NCBI GenBank assembly: GCA_035267045.1
Contig: DATFMH010000223.1
Coordinates: forward strand, 1 to 19,118
DNA length: 19,118 nt
DNA from: DATFMH01 sp035267045
Lineage (GTDB): Bacteria; Bacteroidota; Rhodothermia; Balneolales; DATFMH01
Direction: 5' to 3'
Shown here in pieces: positions 1 to 7,368 of the stretch. The notes under the pieces were generated by a model, which saw only the letters and a list, made by a program, of their open reading frames with translations, was not told the DNA's origin and searched no databases. Numbering within the stretch: the stretch's first letter is position 1; each line of letters opens with the position of its first letter. Position numbers and translations under genes: made by a program.

Positions 1-944
1 CCGCCGCCCGAACCTTCGTAACATATTTCATCATTAACTTTAACATCATCCGGGTTTGTGGCCGGAGAAGGGTTAGGAGATACAATCAGATCATTGTTTC
101 CCAAACCTGCTATTCTGATCTCACCATTAAAATCTGCGGCAATTGCCAGGACTTCCCTGAAATCACCATACGGATCCTTGTCCAGGTACCAGGCGCCGGA
201 AAGAGCACCTTTGACGTCACGGGAAGCACTCCGGCAGGTCGCGCCTTTATAAGGAACCCCGGTCTGGAGTGCAAAGAGAGCTTCATATTGTGATCTGAGT
301 GAATCTGCAAAATAATTGTACGGGCAATCGGCGTGTAGTTCCTCAAAATCTATTTTGCTGTTCCTATAACGATCCATATTCACGAACTGATTTTCAATCG
401 TAGTATTTGATACCCCGAAATCCCAAACACCGACATTGGTACCATTTGTATAACCTATTAAGTCTCCCGCTTTAAATGTCAATTCCTTCTTAGGCTTTGA
501 AGTTTTTGTATCATCCTTAGGAGCCGGAGATGACGGGCCAACATCTTTGATTTGTTGAATTGGTGAATCAATATGATCCAACCTGATTTTAACTTCCTTG
601 CTGACCTGGAAAAATAATAAATATTGATCTTGATTTTGTGAAATACGATAGGCCATTGACACCAATTTCATATCAACCGGAGCATATAATGGTACCTTAA
701 TAGGATTGCCATTGGCGTCATATTTACAGAAGAAATACGTTTTTTCAGCAATTGTATTATCGGATACCGCACCTAATGGTACAATGCCTTTAATATTATT
801 TAGATTAGTAAGATGGTGAGTAAAGACAGGGGATGGATTGGACGGTAAATCTGAGTTTGACTGGTTTGAAGAGGTTAATTTACCGCATTGTATTGAAGCA
901 ATACTTAGTAACAATAATATTAAAACACCGCTTAAAATTTTCAT
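1..944 (-). CDS. Lipoprotein with degenerate M23-like domain (3' end outside window)
   Basis: An open minus-strand reading frame starts at the ATG at 944 and runs off the window at base 1, so only about 314 residues are visible. The N terminus is a hydrophobic export signal (residues 3-18) ending in SIQC, so Cys20 is the likely lipidated residue, although Gln before the Cys is atypical. A low-complexity Ser/Asn/Pro linker follows. The segment VPLYAPVDMKLVS (about residues 83-95), then a strand ending VKIRLDHID, then FKAGDLIGYT and VGVWDFGV, has the layout of a lysostaphin-like M23 fold. The metal-binding HxH is not there (WDFG instead), so I infer a non-catalytic, binding-type version. A Lys/Pro/Asp linker (about 139-153) interrupts the domain. 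A second part with several Cys follows and resembles nothing I can name. No neighbour shares its strand closely, so it is probably transcribed alone. Confidence 0.7.
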   Translation of the reverse strand, partial: MKILSGVLILLLLSIASIQCGKLTSSNQSNSDLPSNPSPVFTHHLTNLNNIKGIVPLGAVSDNTIAEKTYFFCKYDANGNPIKVPLYAPVDMKLVSMAYRISQNQDQYLLFFQVSKEVKIRLDHIDSPIQQIKDVGPSSPAPKDDTKTSKPKKELTFKAGDLIGYTNGTNVGVWDFGVSNTTIENQFVNMDRYRNSKIDFEELHADCPYNYFADSLRSQYEALFALQTGVPYKGATCRSASRDVKGALSGAWYLDKDPYGDFREVLAIAADFNGEIRIAGLGNNDLIVSPNPSPATNPDDVKVNDEICYEGSGG

Positions 945-1334
945 CTGGTTAAATCTATTTCCTAATCCTATGAATGAAACAATAATGTACATTTTTTAAT
1001 AATAATTCTCTACCCGTTAGAACTTCGTATTCAATACTTTATTGATAAAATCATATTGATATGAGTAGCACCGAAGATCGAACGGGCTTTATTACACTGA
1101 TATTCGTTTTTTTTAGCCATACAAATATTTAACACTAAAAAAAACTGATCAAAAATTGGCACTCATAACTTTAGAAACATATTATTACGTATAAATATAA
1201 CCAGCCGTATATTTATTTAAACTTTAGTATGATATTCCCTCTTTTCATGCTTTGTGTAAACAATTAATCCCCGCTTATGAATGGTAAATACATGATCTGT
1301 GATTCTGACATCCGCTATAGCCGTTCGTGAGAAG
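945..1334. other. AT-rich spacer with interrupted inverted repeat
   Basis: This 390-bp stretch separates two minus-strand genes. It has no ORF above about 20 codons. It holds the leader of the lipoprotein gene, a 15-bp imperfect inverted repeat (listed separately), and a motif near 1221-1238 that recurs upstream of the GerW-like gene. I see no clear promoter match to the Bacteroidota TTG / TAnnTTTG consensus. Confidence 0.5.
1013..1086. repeat. Interrupted inverted repeat, 15-bp arms
   Basis: The left arm CCCGTTAGAACTTCG (1013-1027) and right arm CGAAGATCGAACGGG (1072-1086) are reverse complements at 13 of 15 positions, with 44 bases between them. The structure lies 70-130 bases upstream of the lipoprotein start on its own strand. 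It could therefore be a leader hairpin or a paired protein-binding site. No T-tract marks it as a terminator of the lipoprotein gene, and it is on the wrong side for that. Confidence 0.5.
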
Positions 1335-1718
1335 TTATTTTTTAAAAGCCTTCATTATCCTCTTTATATTCAATGATTTTATATGGTCAAGAGCCAGGTC
1401 CCATGCCCCTTCATGGCACAGGCCGCTAATTTTGGCATATTCATATCCATCAACTGCAGCTTTAAAGCATTCGGCCTTAACTCTTTCCGCTATCTCATAC
1501 TTCTGCTCTTCTGAAGTTATAGACGCATCATTATTAATAGCACAATCGGTACAGTTGAGACTCGTACCAATAAATTTTTCTCTCTCGTTTTTGTTGATTA
1601 CCCAGGGCCGGATAATGTTGGGTGGATTATGTCGAACATATTGGGAGTGGCCGCATTCCAAATCTGCCATCCAGTCTCCGGTGTTATCCTTGTGAAACCC
1701 TTTAATTATCTTATCCAT
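1335..1718 (-). CDS. DUF3565 domain protein with zinc-ligand-like Cys/His motif
   Basis: This 127-residue protein matches the DUF3565 pattern: DWMADLECGHSQYVRH at residues 15-30, NPPNIIRPWV at 31-40, and CTDC at 56-59. Cys22, His24, Cys56 and Cys59 are arranged like a small zinc-binding knuckle; zinc binding is inferred, not shown. Family members are usually near 80-130 residues, so the length is normal. The C-terminal half (about 70-127) is predicted helical and contains HEGAWDLALDHIKSL, a tail often attached to this domain. The biochemical role of the family is unknown to me. The ATG at 1718 is the first in frame; it lacks a strong Shine-Dalgarno site. The FkbM gene starts divergently 80 bp away, so the two probably share a promoter region. 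Confidence 0.8.
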   Translation of the reverse strand: MDKIIKGFHKDNTGDWMADLECGHSQYVRHNPPNIIRPWVINKNEREKFIGTSLNCTDCAINNDASITSEEQKYEIAERVKAECFKAAVDGYEYAKISGLCHEGAWDLALDHIKSLNIKRIMKAFKK

Positions 1719-1797
1719 TTTATCATTTCCGATATATTTCGTTTGTTAAGAAATCGAACAGATCAGTTAATCGAAATTAGCATTATTAAAATACATT

Positions 1798-2613
1798 ATG
1801 TTTACTCCTTTTGTAAAAGCCAAACGGACATTTGATTATCATTTTTACCGGATAAAAAATAACTGGACGTTTCCTTCCAATATGGCTCATGCCACGGGTG
1901 CCAGGATAGCAAAAGGTTCACATGAGTCTGGTACGTCATCTGTTGTTAATAAACATCTGGATGAAGGTGCCATATTTTTAGATGTCGGAGCTAATGTGGG
2001 CTATTATTCCCGCTTAGCCTCACATTTAGTTAAAAGATCGGGACGAGTATTCGCTTTTGAAGTGGAACATGACAACTATTATGCACTTACACAAAATACC
2101 GCTTCCTTTGATAATGTCATACCTCTCAATTTGGCTGTTTCGAACGAAAATTCATTCTTAAAAGTCAACCACAGCTCTCACTCAGCCTGCCACAGTATTG
2201 TTGATAATGATAACCACCTGGATGGCGATCAATTCATAACACCGACTATAACGTTAGATATATTTTGGTCGCTTTATTTGGATAAATCAAAAATCGATCT
2301 CATAAAAATTGATGTAGAAGGCGCCGAGCCTAATGTCCTTGAAGGAATGCAAACTGTTCTATCAGAAGATAAGATCGAAACCATGATTATCGAATATTGT
2401 CCACAACTTTTGGTAAATACAGGCCGGGACCCTCTTATGTTTTATAAAATGTTAGCCAGGTATTTTTCCATTTCCGTCATTGAAAAAAAATATCGCAAGC
2501 ATCAAACCGGCAGTAGAATTGAAACTATAGATGAGTTCGAAAGAATCACCAATTATTTACTGAATATGGAAGGGGCGGTAAACAGTAATCTCTTATGTCG
2601 GATTCCATATTAA
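1798..2613 (+). CDS. FkbM family SAM-dependent methyltransferase
   Basis: This 271-residue protein carries the FkbM signature. The SAM-binding loop FLDVGANVGYYS is at residues 60-71, the acidic residue of the second strand is in VFAFEVEHDNY (84-94), and the family motif IDLIKIDVEGAEPNVLEGM is at about 166-184. FkbM enzymes transfer methyl groups from S-adenosylmethionine to hydroxyls on sugars, glycans or polyketides; the acceptor here cannot be told. There is no signal peptide or membrane segment, so the enzyme should be cytosolic. No glycosyltransferase or polysaccharide cluster lies nearby, so this is an orphan copy. The ATG at 1798 is the first after the stop codon and has only A/T-rich sequence upstream, as is common in Bacteroidota. 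It is transcribed divergently from the DUF3565 gene. Confidence 0.9.
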   Translation: MFTPFVKAKRTFDYHFYRIKNNWTFPSNMAHATGARIAKGSHESGTSSVVNKHLDEGAIFLDVGANVGYYSRLASHLVKRSGRVFAFEVEHDNYYALTQNTASFDNVIPLNLAVSNENSFLKVNHSSHSACHSIVDNDNHLDGDQFITPTITLDIFWSLYLDKSKIDLIKIDVEGAEPNVLEGMQTVLSEDKIETMIIEYCPQLLVNTGRDPLMFYKMLARYFSISVIEKKYRKHQTGSRIETIDEFERITNYLLNMEGAVNSNLLCRIPY

Positions 2614-2775
2614 TCCATCTGTATAATAATCTTTTATGAACCCGTCATTATTCATAAGAAAAACCTATCAGACGGAATAAAATCCTGTTTCGTTCAAACC
2701 TTTGGCTTTATAGAAATGAAACAGATCCCGGATTTAAGCTGAAAATGCAGAATAGAATATATCTCTATTTCGAAC

Positions 2776-2797
2776 ATTATGCATTTTAATGCATAAT
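2776..2797. promoter_or_regulatory. 22-bp palindrome upstream of GNAT gene
   Basis: The arms ATTATGCATT (2776-2785) and AATGCATAAT (2788-2797) are perfect reverse complements around a central TT. The palindrome lies about 70 bases before the acetyltransferase start and about 160 bases after the FkbM stop. Size and symmetry fit a dimeric regulator's operator. With a 2-base centre it is a poor RNA hairpin, and no T-tract follows it. The regulator is unknown. Confidence 0.45.
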
Positions 2798-2867
2798 CAC
2801 TCAGTAAAAAAGCCTAATTCTTTATACCTTTTAGCTCAGTCTAATAAATAACTCAGTTGTGTACGTT

Positions 2868-3383
2868 ATGAATGGTGATGAAAATGAAATAACTCTTGAT
2901 GATATCAATATCCGGCACAAACTGCGTCCCGGCGACATGGGATACATCCTTTATATGCATGGAAATATCTACAAAAAAGAATACAACTACGGATTGATGT
3001 TTGAGCGGTATGTGGCGGAAGGCCTGCTGGAATTCTATCAGAATTATAATCCAAGGAAGGACCGTGTCTGGATCTGTGAGCATGATGATAAAATCATTGG
3101 GACGATCTTTTTGATACACCGTGAAAATGCCGCCCAACTGCGTTATTTTCTGCTGGAAAAAGAGTACAGGGGTATCGGCCTGGGAAGATTGCTGATGAAA
3201 GATTACATGGATTGGATCCGCCAACAACAATACCCTTCCGTATATTTATGGACTACGAACGAACAGATAGCAGCGGCAAATCTGTATCAAAAATTCGGCT
3301 TTGAACTCACAGAAAAAGTCTCTTCCACCGATTTTGGCAAGCATGTGATTGAGCAGAAATACGAATTTAAAGCAAAAAGCTAA
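2868..3383 (+). CDS. GNAT acetyltransferase, like the acetyltransferase half of MarR-GNAT fusions
   Basis: This protein of about 171 residues has a GNAT fold that transfers acetyl from acetyl-CoA to an amine. The acetyl-CoA loop RGIGLGRLLM follows LRYFLLEKEY, and the C-terminal part has VYLWTTNEQIAAANLYQKFGFEL. The N-terminal segment LRPGDMGYILYMHGNIYKKEY is characteristic of the acetyltransferase domain that elsewhere is fused behind a MarR-type winged helix. Here that DNA-binding half is absent and the protein stands alone. I chose the ATG at 2868; an in-frame GTG at 2859 would add three residues, and neither has a clear Shine-Dalgarno site. The substrate is unknown. A perfect palindrome about 70 bases upstream may control it. 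There is no same-strand neighbour close enough for an operon. Confidence 0.88.
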   Translation: MNGDENEITLDDINIRHKLRPGDMGYILYMHGNIYKKEYNYGLMFERYVAEGLLEFYQNYNPRKDRVWICEHDDKIIGTIFLIHRENAAQLRYFLLEKEYRGIGLGRLLMKDYMDWIRQQQYPSVYLWTTNEQIAAANLYQKFGFELTEKVSSTDFGKHVIEQKYEFKAKS

Positions 3384-3464
3384 GAGGTTGAGGAATGGCG
3401 GAATACAAACAGTAAACCAGGAAACAATTGCATTTCTTACTGATCCCTGATTTACTGATACTTG

Positions 3465-4190
3465 TCAATGCCCCATCATACCCGCCATATTGAGTTGACG
3501 GTAACCTTTTGGAACCGTAAAAATACTATTGTCTAATGGTTTTTTACTTATTTCAACCAATTTAACACTAGTGGTAATATTACCTTTGGCATCCATTTGT
3601 TGGGTTAAAACAGGGAAGTAATCCCCCATAAACGACATCTCTTGTAAAGGTCCATTGGATAGATTTTTATTACCACTGAAATCGATTTTCCCAAAATCTT
3701 TTGTTGCCCATATATGTGTGGTTTCACCATTATCACCTTTTAATACAAATTCATAACATTTATGATTCATAATCATCTTTGTTTTACCGGTCATAGCCTG
3801 TTTCAGGTGTGCTTGCATAGCTTCCTTATCCATGGTATCCGGTGGAGTCATATTCTGACCCGGCATTTGGGATCCCTTTTTCATGAGTTCTGCCATACTA
3901 CTGGAATATTCCGAATAAACTTTCCTGGCCGGAAATACCATATACGTGGATTTGTCATTTGATATTATTTCTATTCCCATACCGTTACTATTCATCATAT
4001 CCATCCGGCTGTTATCACCTTGTGAATATAAAGTCATGGAACTGGTCTTGTTTTGACCTTGAGTGACCTGGTATTTCAATTTGCCTTGAAATGTATTTTG
4101 TGCTTCAACATTCGTTATCAAAAAAAACGAGATCATCAGACAAATAATTACACTATACATTTGCTGCGATACTGATTTTAAAATTGACAT
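3465..4190 (-). CDS. DUF4412 domain secreted protein
   Basis: This 241-residue exported protein begins MSILKSVSQQM and has a hydrophobic signal segment ending VEA, followed by the mature start QNTFQGKLKY. The body fits DUF4412: an opening beta strand FQGKLKYQV, the Met/Asn-rich RMDMMNSNGMGIEIIS, YMVFPARKVYSEYS, and later CYEFVLKGDNGETTHIWATKDFGKI. The domain is a probable lipoprotein-carrier-like (LolA/LolB-type) beta fold, and its function is not established. I chose the start at 4190 because GGGAGG lies about nine bases upstream. A longer frame from 4253 would add 21 hydrophobic residues before the signal peptide and is unlikely. The middle is rich in Met (KKGSQMPGQNMTPPDTMDKE), possibly a flexible loop. 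It is convergent with the acetyltransferase gene, 81 bp away. Confidence 0.82.
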   Translation of the reverse strand: MSILKSVSQQMYSVIICLMISFFLITNVEAQNTFQGKLKYQVTQGQNKTSSMTLYSQGDNSRMDMMNSNGMGIEIISNDKSTYMVFPARKVYSEYSSSMAELMKKGSQMPGQNMTPPDTMDKEAMQAHLKQAMTGKTKMIMNHKCYEFVLKGDNGETTHIWATKDFGKIDFSGNKNLSNGPLQEMSFMGDYFPVLTQQMDAKGNITTSVKLVEISKKPLDNSIFTVPKGYRQLNMAGMMGH

Positions 4191-4704
4191 ATAATAAACC
4201 TCCCACATTAATGAAAAAATATAAGCGATTATTAAACAGTAGGTTATAATCATCCCTAAAACAAATAACCTATGATCTGCATATATCGTAAATATAGTAT
4301 CTTTTAATAAATAATAAAGGCGGGGGATTTAGAAACCCGTTATCAGGGAACTGTTACAACTACAATTCATACTTTTCGTGATTTCAGATAATTCTATTTG
4401 ATCAATTCAGTTAGGTCATTAGGTAAAACCACTTACACTCTTTTCATATGAAGATTAGCTTTTTTTAATGTATTAAAAATCATCTATTTCATTAATATAT
4501 AAGTAGTTATAAGATTAGTTAGCCATTTTGAAAAAAGAGACATTAATGAACTCCATGATCTTGTAAATATGGAGATCGAGTACGGAAATATACTGTTAAT
4601 ATCATTTTTATTGACCCTCCCCGGATATGAATAGTTCTTCCGGTTTATATATGACAGTTGAAAGCATAGGGTCTATTATCAATTCTTAATAAAGGATGCC
4701 CGAT
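4191..4704. other. AT-rich divergent intergenic region
   Basis: This stretch of about 510 bp separates the divergent DUF4412 and methyltransferase genes and must hold both promoters. I see no ORF, repeat copy or RNA gene. A short inverted pair, CTCCAT and ATGGAG (about 4551-4575), is too weak to call. The methyltransferase ribosome-binding site AAAGGA is at 4691-4696. Confidence 0.5.
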
Positions 4705-5496
4705 ATGGAAAACACAAAAGAAGTTCAAAAGGAAATGTGGGCAAAGAGGAATTACTCGAGAATTGGTTCGAAGCTGGTAATTGTCTCCGAACTCCTCTGC
4801 GAATCAGTTGATTTACATGGAGGGCGTGAGGTGCTTGATGTAGCCACAGGACACGGTAATACAGCGTTGGCAGCTGCCCGGAGGGAATGTAAGGTGACGG
4901 CCATCGACACGGTTAATTCTTTGATGGATATTGGCCGGGAACGGGCCATGGCAGAAGGTGTAGAGGTGAATTTCAAAGAAGGCGATGCCGAGCACATCAT
5001 CTTCAATGATGAAAGTTTTGACTATGTATTATCAACATTCGGTGTACAATTCTCTCAGAATCAATCCAAGGCAGCCAAAGAACTTGTACGCGTGTGCCGG
5101 GCTGGCGGGCGTATAGGGTTGGTCAACTGGACGGCTACCGGTTTCCTGTCCGATTTCAATGATATACTGGCACAATATGTTCCACACCCGGTTATTGCAT
5201 CACCTTACTTATGGGGGGAACGGGGTGCGTTATATGATTTCTTCGGTGATGAAACCCGAAAACTGGATATTAAACCCAGAACATTTATTTACCGGTTCCC
5301 AACTCCCGAGGCTTGGTTGGATTGCTTCAGGACAACATACGGACCCTTTATAATGGCATTTGATTCACAGCCAAGCGAAGTTCGGAATAAATTACGTGAA
5401 GAGTTGCTTACAGTGGTGCATCACTATAACCGTGCTAATGACGGAACACTAATATTACCTATGGATTATGTTGAGGTTGTAGCCGACAGAAAGTAA
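4705..5496 (+). CDS. UbiE-like class I SAM-dependent methyltransferase
   Basis: This 263-residue cytosolic enzyme has class I methyltransferase motifs in order: EVLDVATGHGNTALAAAR (motif I), KVTAIDTV (acidic end of strand 2), EGDAEHIIFNDESFDYVLST (motifs II/III region) and VRVCRAGGRIGLVNW (post-motif strand). This is the Methyltransf_11 / UbiE-like arrangement used on small molecules such as quinones and lipids; the acceptor is not evident. The C-terminal half (PRTFIYRFPTPEAWLDCFRT onward) forms a substrate cap shared with many uncharacterised homologues. I chose the ATG at 4705 because AAAGGA ends eight bases upstream. The in-frame ATG at 4696 overlaps that ribosome-binding site and would add only MPD. 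The gene is alone on its strand for about 180 bp on the 3' side. Confidence 0.85.
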   Translation: MENTKEVQKEMWAKRNYSRIGSKLVIVSELLCESVDLHGGREVLDVATGHGNTALAAARRECKVTAIDTVNSLMDIGRERAMAEGVEVNFKEGDAEHIIFNDESFDYVLSTFGVQFSQNQSKAAKELVRVCRAGGRIGLVNWTATGFLSDFNDILAQYVPHPVIASPYLWGERGALYDFFGDETRKLDIKPRTFIYRFPTPEAWLDCFRTTYGPFIMAFDSQPSEVRNKLREELLTVVHHYNRANDGTLILPMDYVEVVADRK

Positions 5497-5682
5497 CTAT
5501 ACTTGATACATATAATCATAGATTGACTGGGTAGTTACCGTTAGTTTTTATCTCCGCCATTTTACCATAAATCGGCCTTGAGGTATTATTTTGATACATT
5601 TCTCACATTACAGGTGGATTAGATATAGAAATATTTATATATTAGTTTAATATTAAATTATTAAACATTAATTAGTTAAATT

Positions 5683-6219
5683 ATGGATACTACTAAAATA
5701 TTATGGAAAATTGATCCCTTTCATTCAGACATTGATTTTAAGGTTAAACACCTTGTAATCTCAACAGTCACGGGTTCATTTAAATCTTTTGATGCAACGG
5801 TTGAAACTAACGGAGACGATCTTGAAGGAGCGGAAATTCATTTTGAGGCAGACGCCGATAGTATTAATACTGGAGTAGAACAACGTGACGGACATCTTAA
5901 ATCAGATGATTTTTTCAATGCTGAAAAATTTCCGAAATTGACATTCGATTCTACGTCTTTCACCCAAAAAGGTGGGGATGAGTATGAATTAAAAGGGGAC
6001 CTGACCATTCGTGACATTACCCAACCCGTTACTTTGAATGTTGTTCACGGCGGTACAATCGTCGATCAGAACGGTGATACCAAGGCCGGTTTTGAAGTTA
6101 CCGGGAAGATTAACCGTAAGGATTTCGGCTTGAAATGGAATGGCGTTACCGAAACCGGTAATGTTATTGTAAGTGATGAAGTGAAATTGAACCTCAGTGT
6201 TCAGTTCGCCCAAAGCTGA
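5683..6219 (+). CDS. YceI family protein
   Basis: This 178-residue protein is a complete YceI domain. It opens WKIDPFHSDIDFKVKHLVISTVTGSFKSF and continues with HFEADADSINTGVEQRDGHLKSDDFFNAEKFPKLTFDSTSF, the most conserved stretch of the family. It then has LKGDLTIRDITQPVTLNV and RKDFGLKWN. YceI proteins are lipocalin-like barrels that bind long isoprenoid lipids. Many are periplasmic, but this one has no signal peptide, so I infer a cytoplasmic member, a form also common in Bacteroidota. The ATG at 5683 is preceded only by A/T-rich sequence. A strong hairpin lies 21 bases past the stop codon. The upstream methyltransferase could relate to lipid or quinone chemistry, but the 186-bp gap argues against one transcript. 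Confidence 0.93.
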   Translation: MDTTKILWKIDPFHSDIDFKVKHLVISTVTGSFKSFDATVETNGDDLEGAEIHFEADADSINTGVEQRDGHLKSDDFFNAEKFPKLTFDSTSFTQKGGDEYELKGDLTIRDITQPVTLNVVHGGTIVDQNGDTKAGFEVTGKINRKDFGLKWNGVTETGNVIVSDEVKLNLSVQFAQS

Positions 6220-6240
6220 TAATCTCTCTTTTTTATTATT

Positions 6241-6278
6241 CAGACAGGCTGTCTCATTATTTTGGGACAGCCTGTCTG
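6241..6278. terminator. Strong hairpin after the YceI gene
   Basis: The arms CAGACAGGCTGTC (6241-6253) and GACAGCCTGTCTG (6266-6278) are perfect 13-bp complements with a 12-base loop. A further T·G and C-G pair can extend the stem. It begins 21 bases past the YceI stop, a typical terminator position. No T-run follows the stem on either strand; a T-rich run (6224-6240) precedes it on the plus strand. It may terminate imperfectly or act as a transcript-end stabiliser. Confidence 0.6.
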
Positions 6279-6374
6279 TCATAAATGAGAGAACATAGAG
6301 CAATACACCTGAACAAAATTCATAATATAACCTCAGGTAGATACATGACATGCCCTGCCGGAACAAATTTTTAT

Positions 6375-6404
6375 TAATTATAAATAATCATATATTTATA
6401 ATTA
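6375..6404. promoter_or_regulatory. A/T-only palindrome before the DUF1579-like gene
   Basis: The arms TAATTATAAATA (6375-6386) and TATTTATAATTA (6393-6404) are perfect 12-bp reverse complements with a 6-base spacer, about 50 bases before the next gene's start. It may be a regulator site overlapping the promoter. It is made only of A and T in an AT-rich spacer, so chance is not excluded. Confidence 0.35.
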
Positions 6405-6452
6405 TCAACAGGATAAGCATGTTTCTAAATCATAAATATGGAAGGGAATACT

Positions 6453-6986
6453 ATGAGTCACCGGGTATTTGGAGTAGCTATTGTCGTTTTATTCTTTCCT
6501 TTTTTATTGTTGGCTCAACAACTAACGAATTCAGCGGAAAATATCAGTAAAGCATGCATGGAAAATGAGTTCCGTCAGTTTGATTTTTGGTTAGGCCATT
6601 GGTCGGTACACGATACTACCGGTTCTCAAATCGGAACAAGCCGGATCAGCCGGGTGGCTGACGGATGCGGTATCAGGGAAGAATGGACGGCTTCAAATGG
6701 TAATACAGGAACAAGCCTGAATTACTATGACAAAACGGATAAGAAGTGGCATCAGGATTGGGTAGGCGGAGGTGGATTGATCCTACATCTTAATGGCAAT
6801 AAAAATGGTAAAACAATGACTTTGTCCGGTAAGAGAATAGGTCAACAAGGCCCGGTTATCGATCGAATAAGCTGGACAGAATTACAGGATGGAAAAGTAC
6901 GTCAGCAATGGGAAGTTTCTACAGATGAAGGGAAAACATGGAAAAAGGTTTTCGTTGGCTTGTATGAGTCAAAGAACAATAAATAA
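6453..6986 (+). CDS. Secreted DUF1579-like protein (FDFWLGxW motif)
   Basis: This exported protein of about 177 residues starts MSHRVFGVAIVVLFFPFLLLAQQ, a signal peptide probably cut after LLA. The mature part opens with EFRQFDFWLGHWSVHD, the hallmark of a DUF1579-like family of lipocalin-sized beta-barrel proteins. It continues with GIREEWTASNGNTGTSLNYYD, KKWHQDWVGGGG and an end segment WEVSTDEGKTWKKVFVGLYE. No enzymatic role is established for this family. I chose the ATG at 6453 because GAAGGGA lies about six bases upstream. The ATG at 6438 would place five extra residues before the signal peptide and lacks a ribosome-binding site. Two Cys residues (KACMENE and DGCGIREE) could form a disulphide in the periplasm. 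The gene is flanked by a hairpin upstream and a MITE-like repeat downstream. Confidence 0.75.
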   Translation: MSHRVFGVAIVVLFFPFLLLAQQLTNSAENISKACMENEFRQFDFWLGHWSVHDTTGSQIGTSRISRVADGCGIREEWTASNGNTGTSLNYYDKTDKKWHQDWVGGGGLILHLNGNKNGKTMTLSGKRIGQQGPVIDRISWTELQDGKVRQQWEVSTDEGKTWKKVFVGLYESKNNK

Positions 6987-7052
6987 GCTGAATACGTACA
7001 GCGCAAAAACCAAAATTTTTAATAATTGTCTACTCGAAACATTAAAATAACC

Positions 7053-7306
7053 TGAGTTCGATATAAGTATTCAATTAAAATTTCAGACAGTAGACCATTG
7101 ACCGTGGACAGTGGCCGTTTTGAATCGATGAACAGGTTCATACCCCAAACTACTGTTTCCATCTGTCATTTGTTTAATTTATGAATAAAAATCAAAGCAT
7201 CCGGACAGCTGCCTTCTACGCCTGCCTGCCGGTAGACAGGGTCTATCGTCCATCGTCATCATTTTATTTGAAACTCTTGTTTCATAATTTCCTTATGTCG
7301 AATTCA
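7053..7306 (+). repeat. MITE-like repeat, copy 1 (254 bp)
   Basis: This non-coding element is bounded by near-identical inverted ends: TGAGTTCGATATAAG at 7053-7067 and, read on the minus strand, TGAATTCGACATAAG at 7292-7306. It has a diverged second copy at 9868-10113. A 29-base central core (7126-7154) is identical in both and contains the palindrome ATGAACAGGTTCAT (7128-7141). GAC-containing units about seven bases apart (7091-7113) are mirrored on the opposite strand near the right end. A GC-rich palindrome, CCTGCCTGCCGGTAGACAGG, lies at about 7221-7241. ATTAAAATAA occurs at 7041-7050 and again at 7308-7317, a possible target duplication set slightly away from the tips. It encodes no protein, so it would be mobilised in trans if at all. 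Confidence 0.7.
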
Positions 7307-7308
7307 TA

Positions 7309-7346
7309 TTAAAATAATAAAGGGCCACCCTGTCCGGATGACCCTT
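7309..7346 (-). terminator. Rho-independent terminator of the serA-type gene
   Basis: On the minus strand, 22 bases after the stop codon, AAGGGTCATCC pairs with GGGTGGCCCTT (11 pairs, two of them G·U) around a 5-base loop. TTTATTATTTT follows. The two wobbles pair only on the minus strand, so the structure points one way. Its T-tract overlaps the right flanking copy of the direct repeat that borders MITE-like copy 1. Confidence 0.85.
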
Positions 7347-7368
7347 AACCTTGTATTATTCCCGTTTT

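Noticed and set aside
110..346. 78-residue minus-strand ORF within the lipoprotein
   Set aside because: It is in another frame of the open lipoprotein gene, which continues through the whole stretch with a coherent sequence.
1629..1835. 68-residue plus-strand ORF bridging DUF3565 and FkbM
   Set aside because: It lies opposite DUF3565 and overlaps the FkbM start in another frame; a shadow of real genes.
2685..2724. CTGTTTC / GAAACAG inverted repeat after FkbM
   Set aside because: A seven-base match over a 26-base loop in AT-rich DNA with no T-run; chance is likely.
7198..7340. CATCCGGACAG in the repeat (7198-7208) and its inverse in the serA terminator (7330-7340)
   Set aside because: An 11-base inverted match could pair over distance, but the terminator stem explains the second site better and copy 2 has no equivalent partner.
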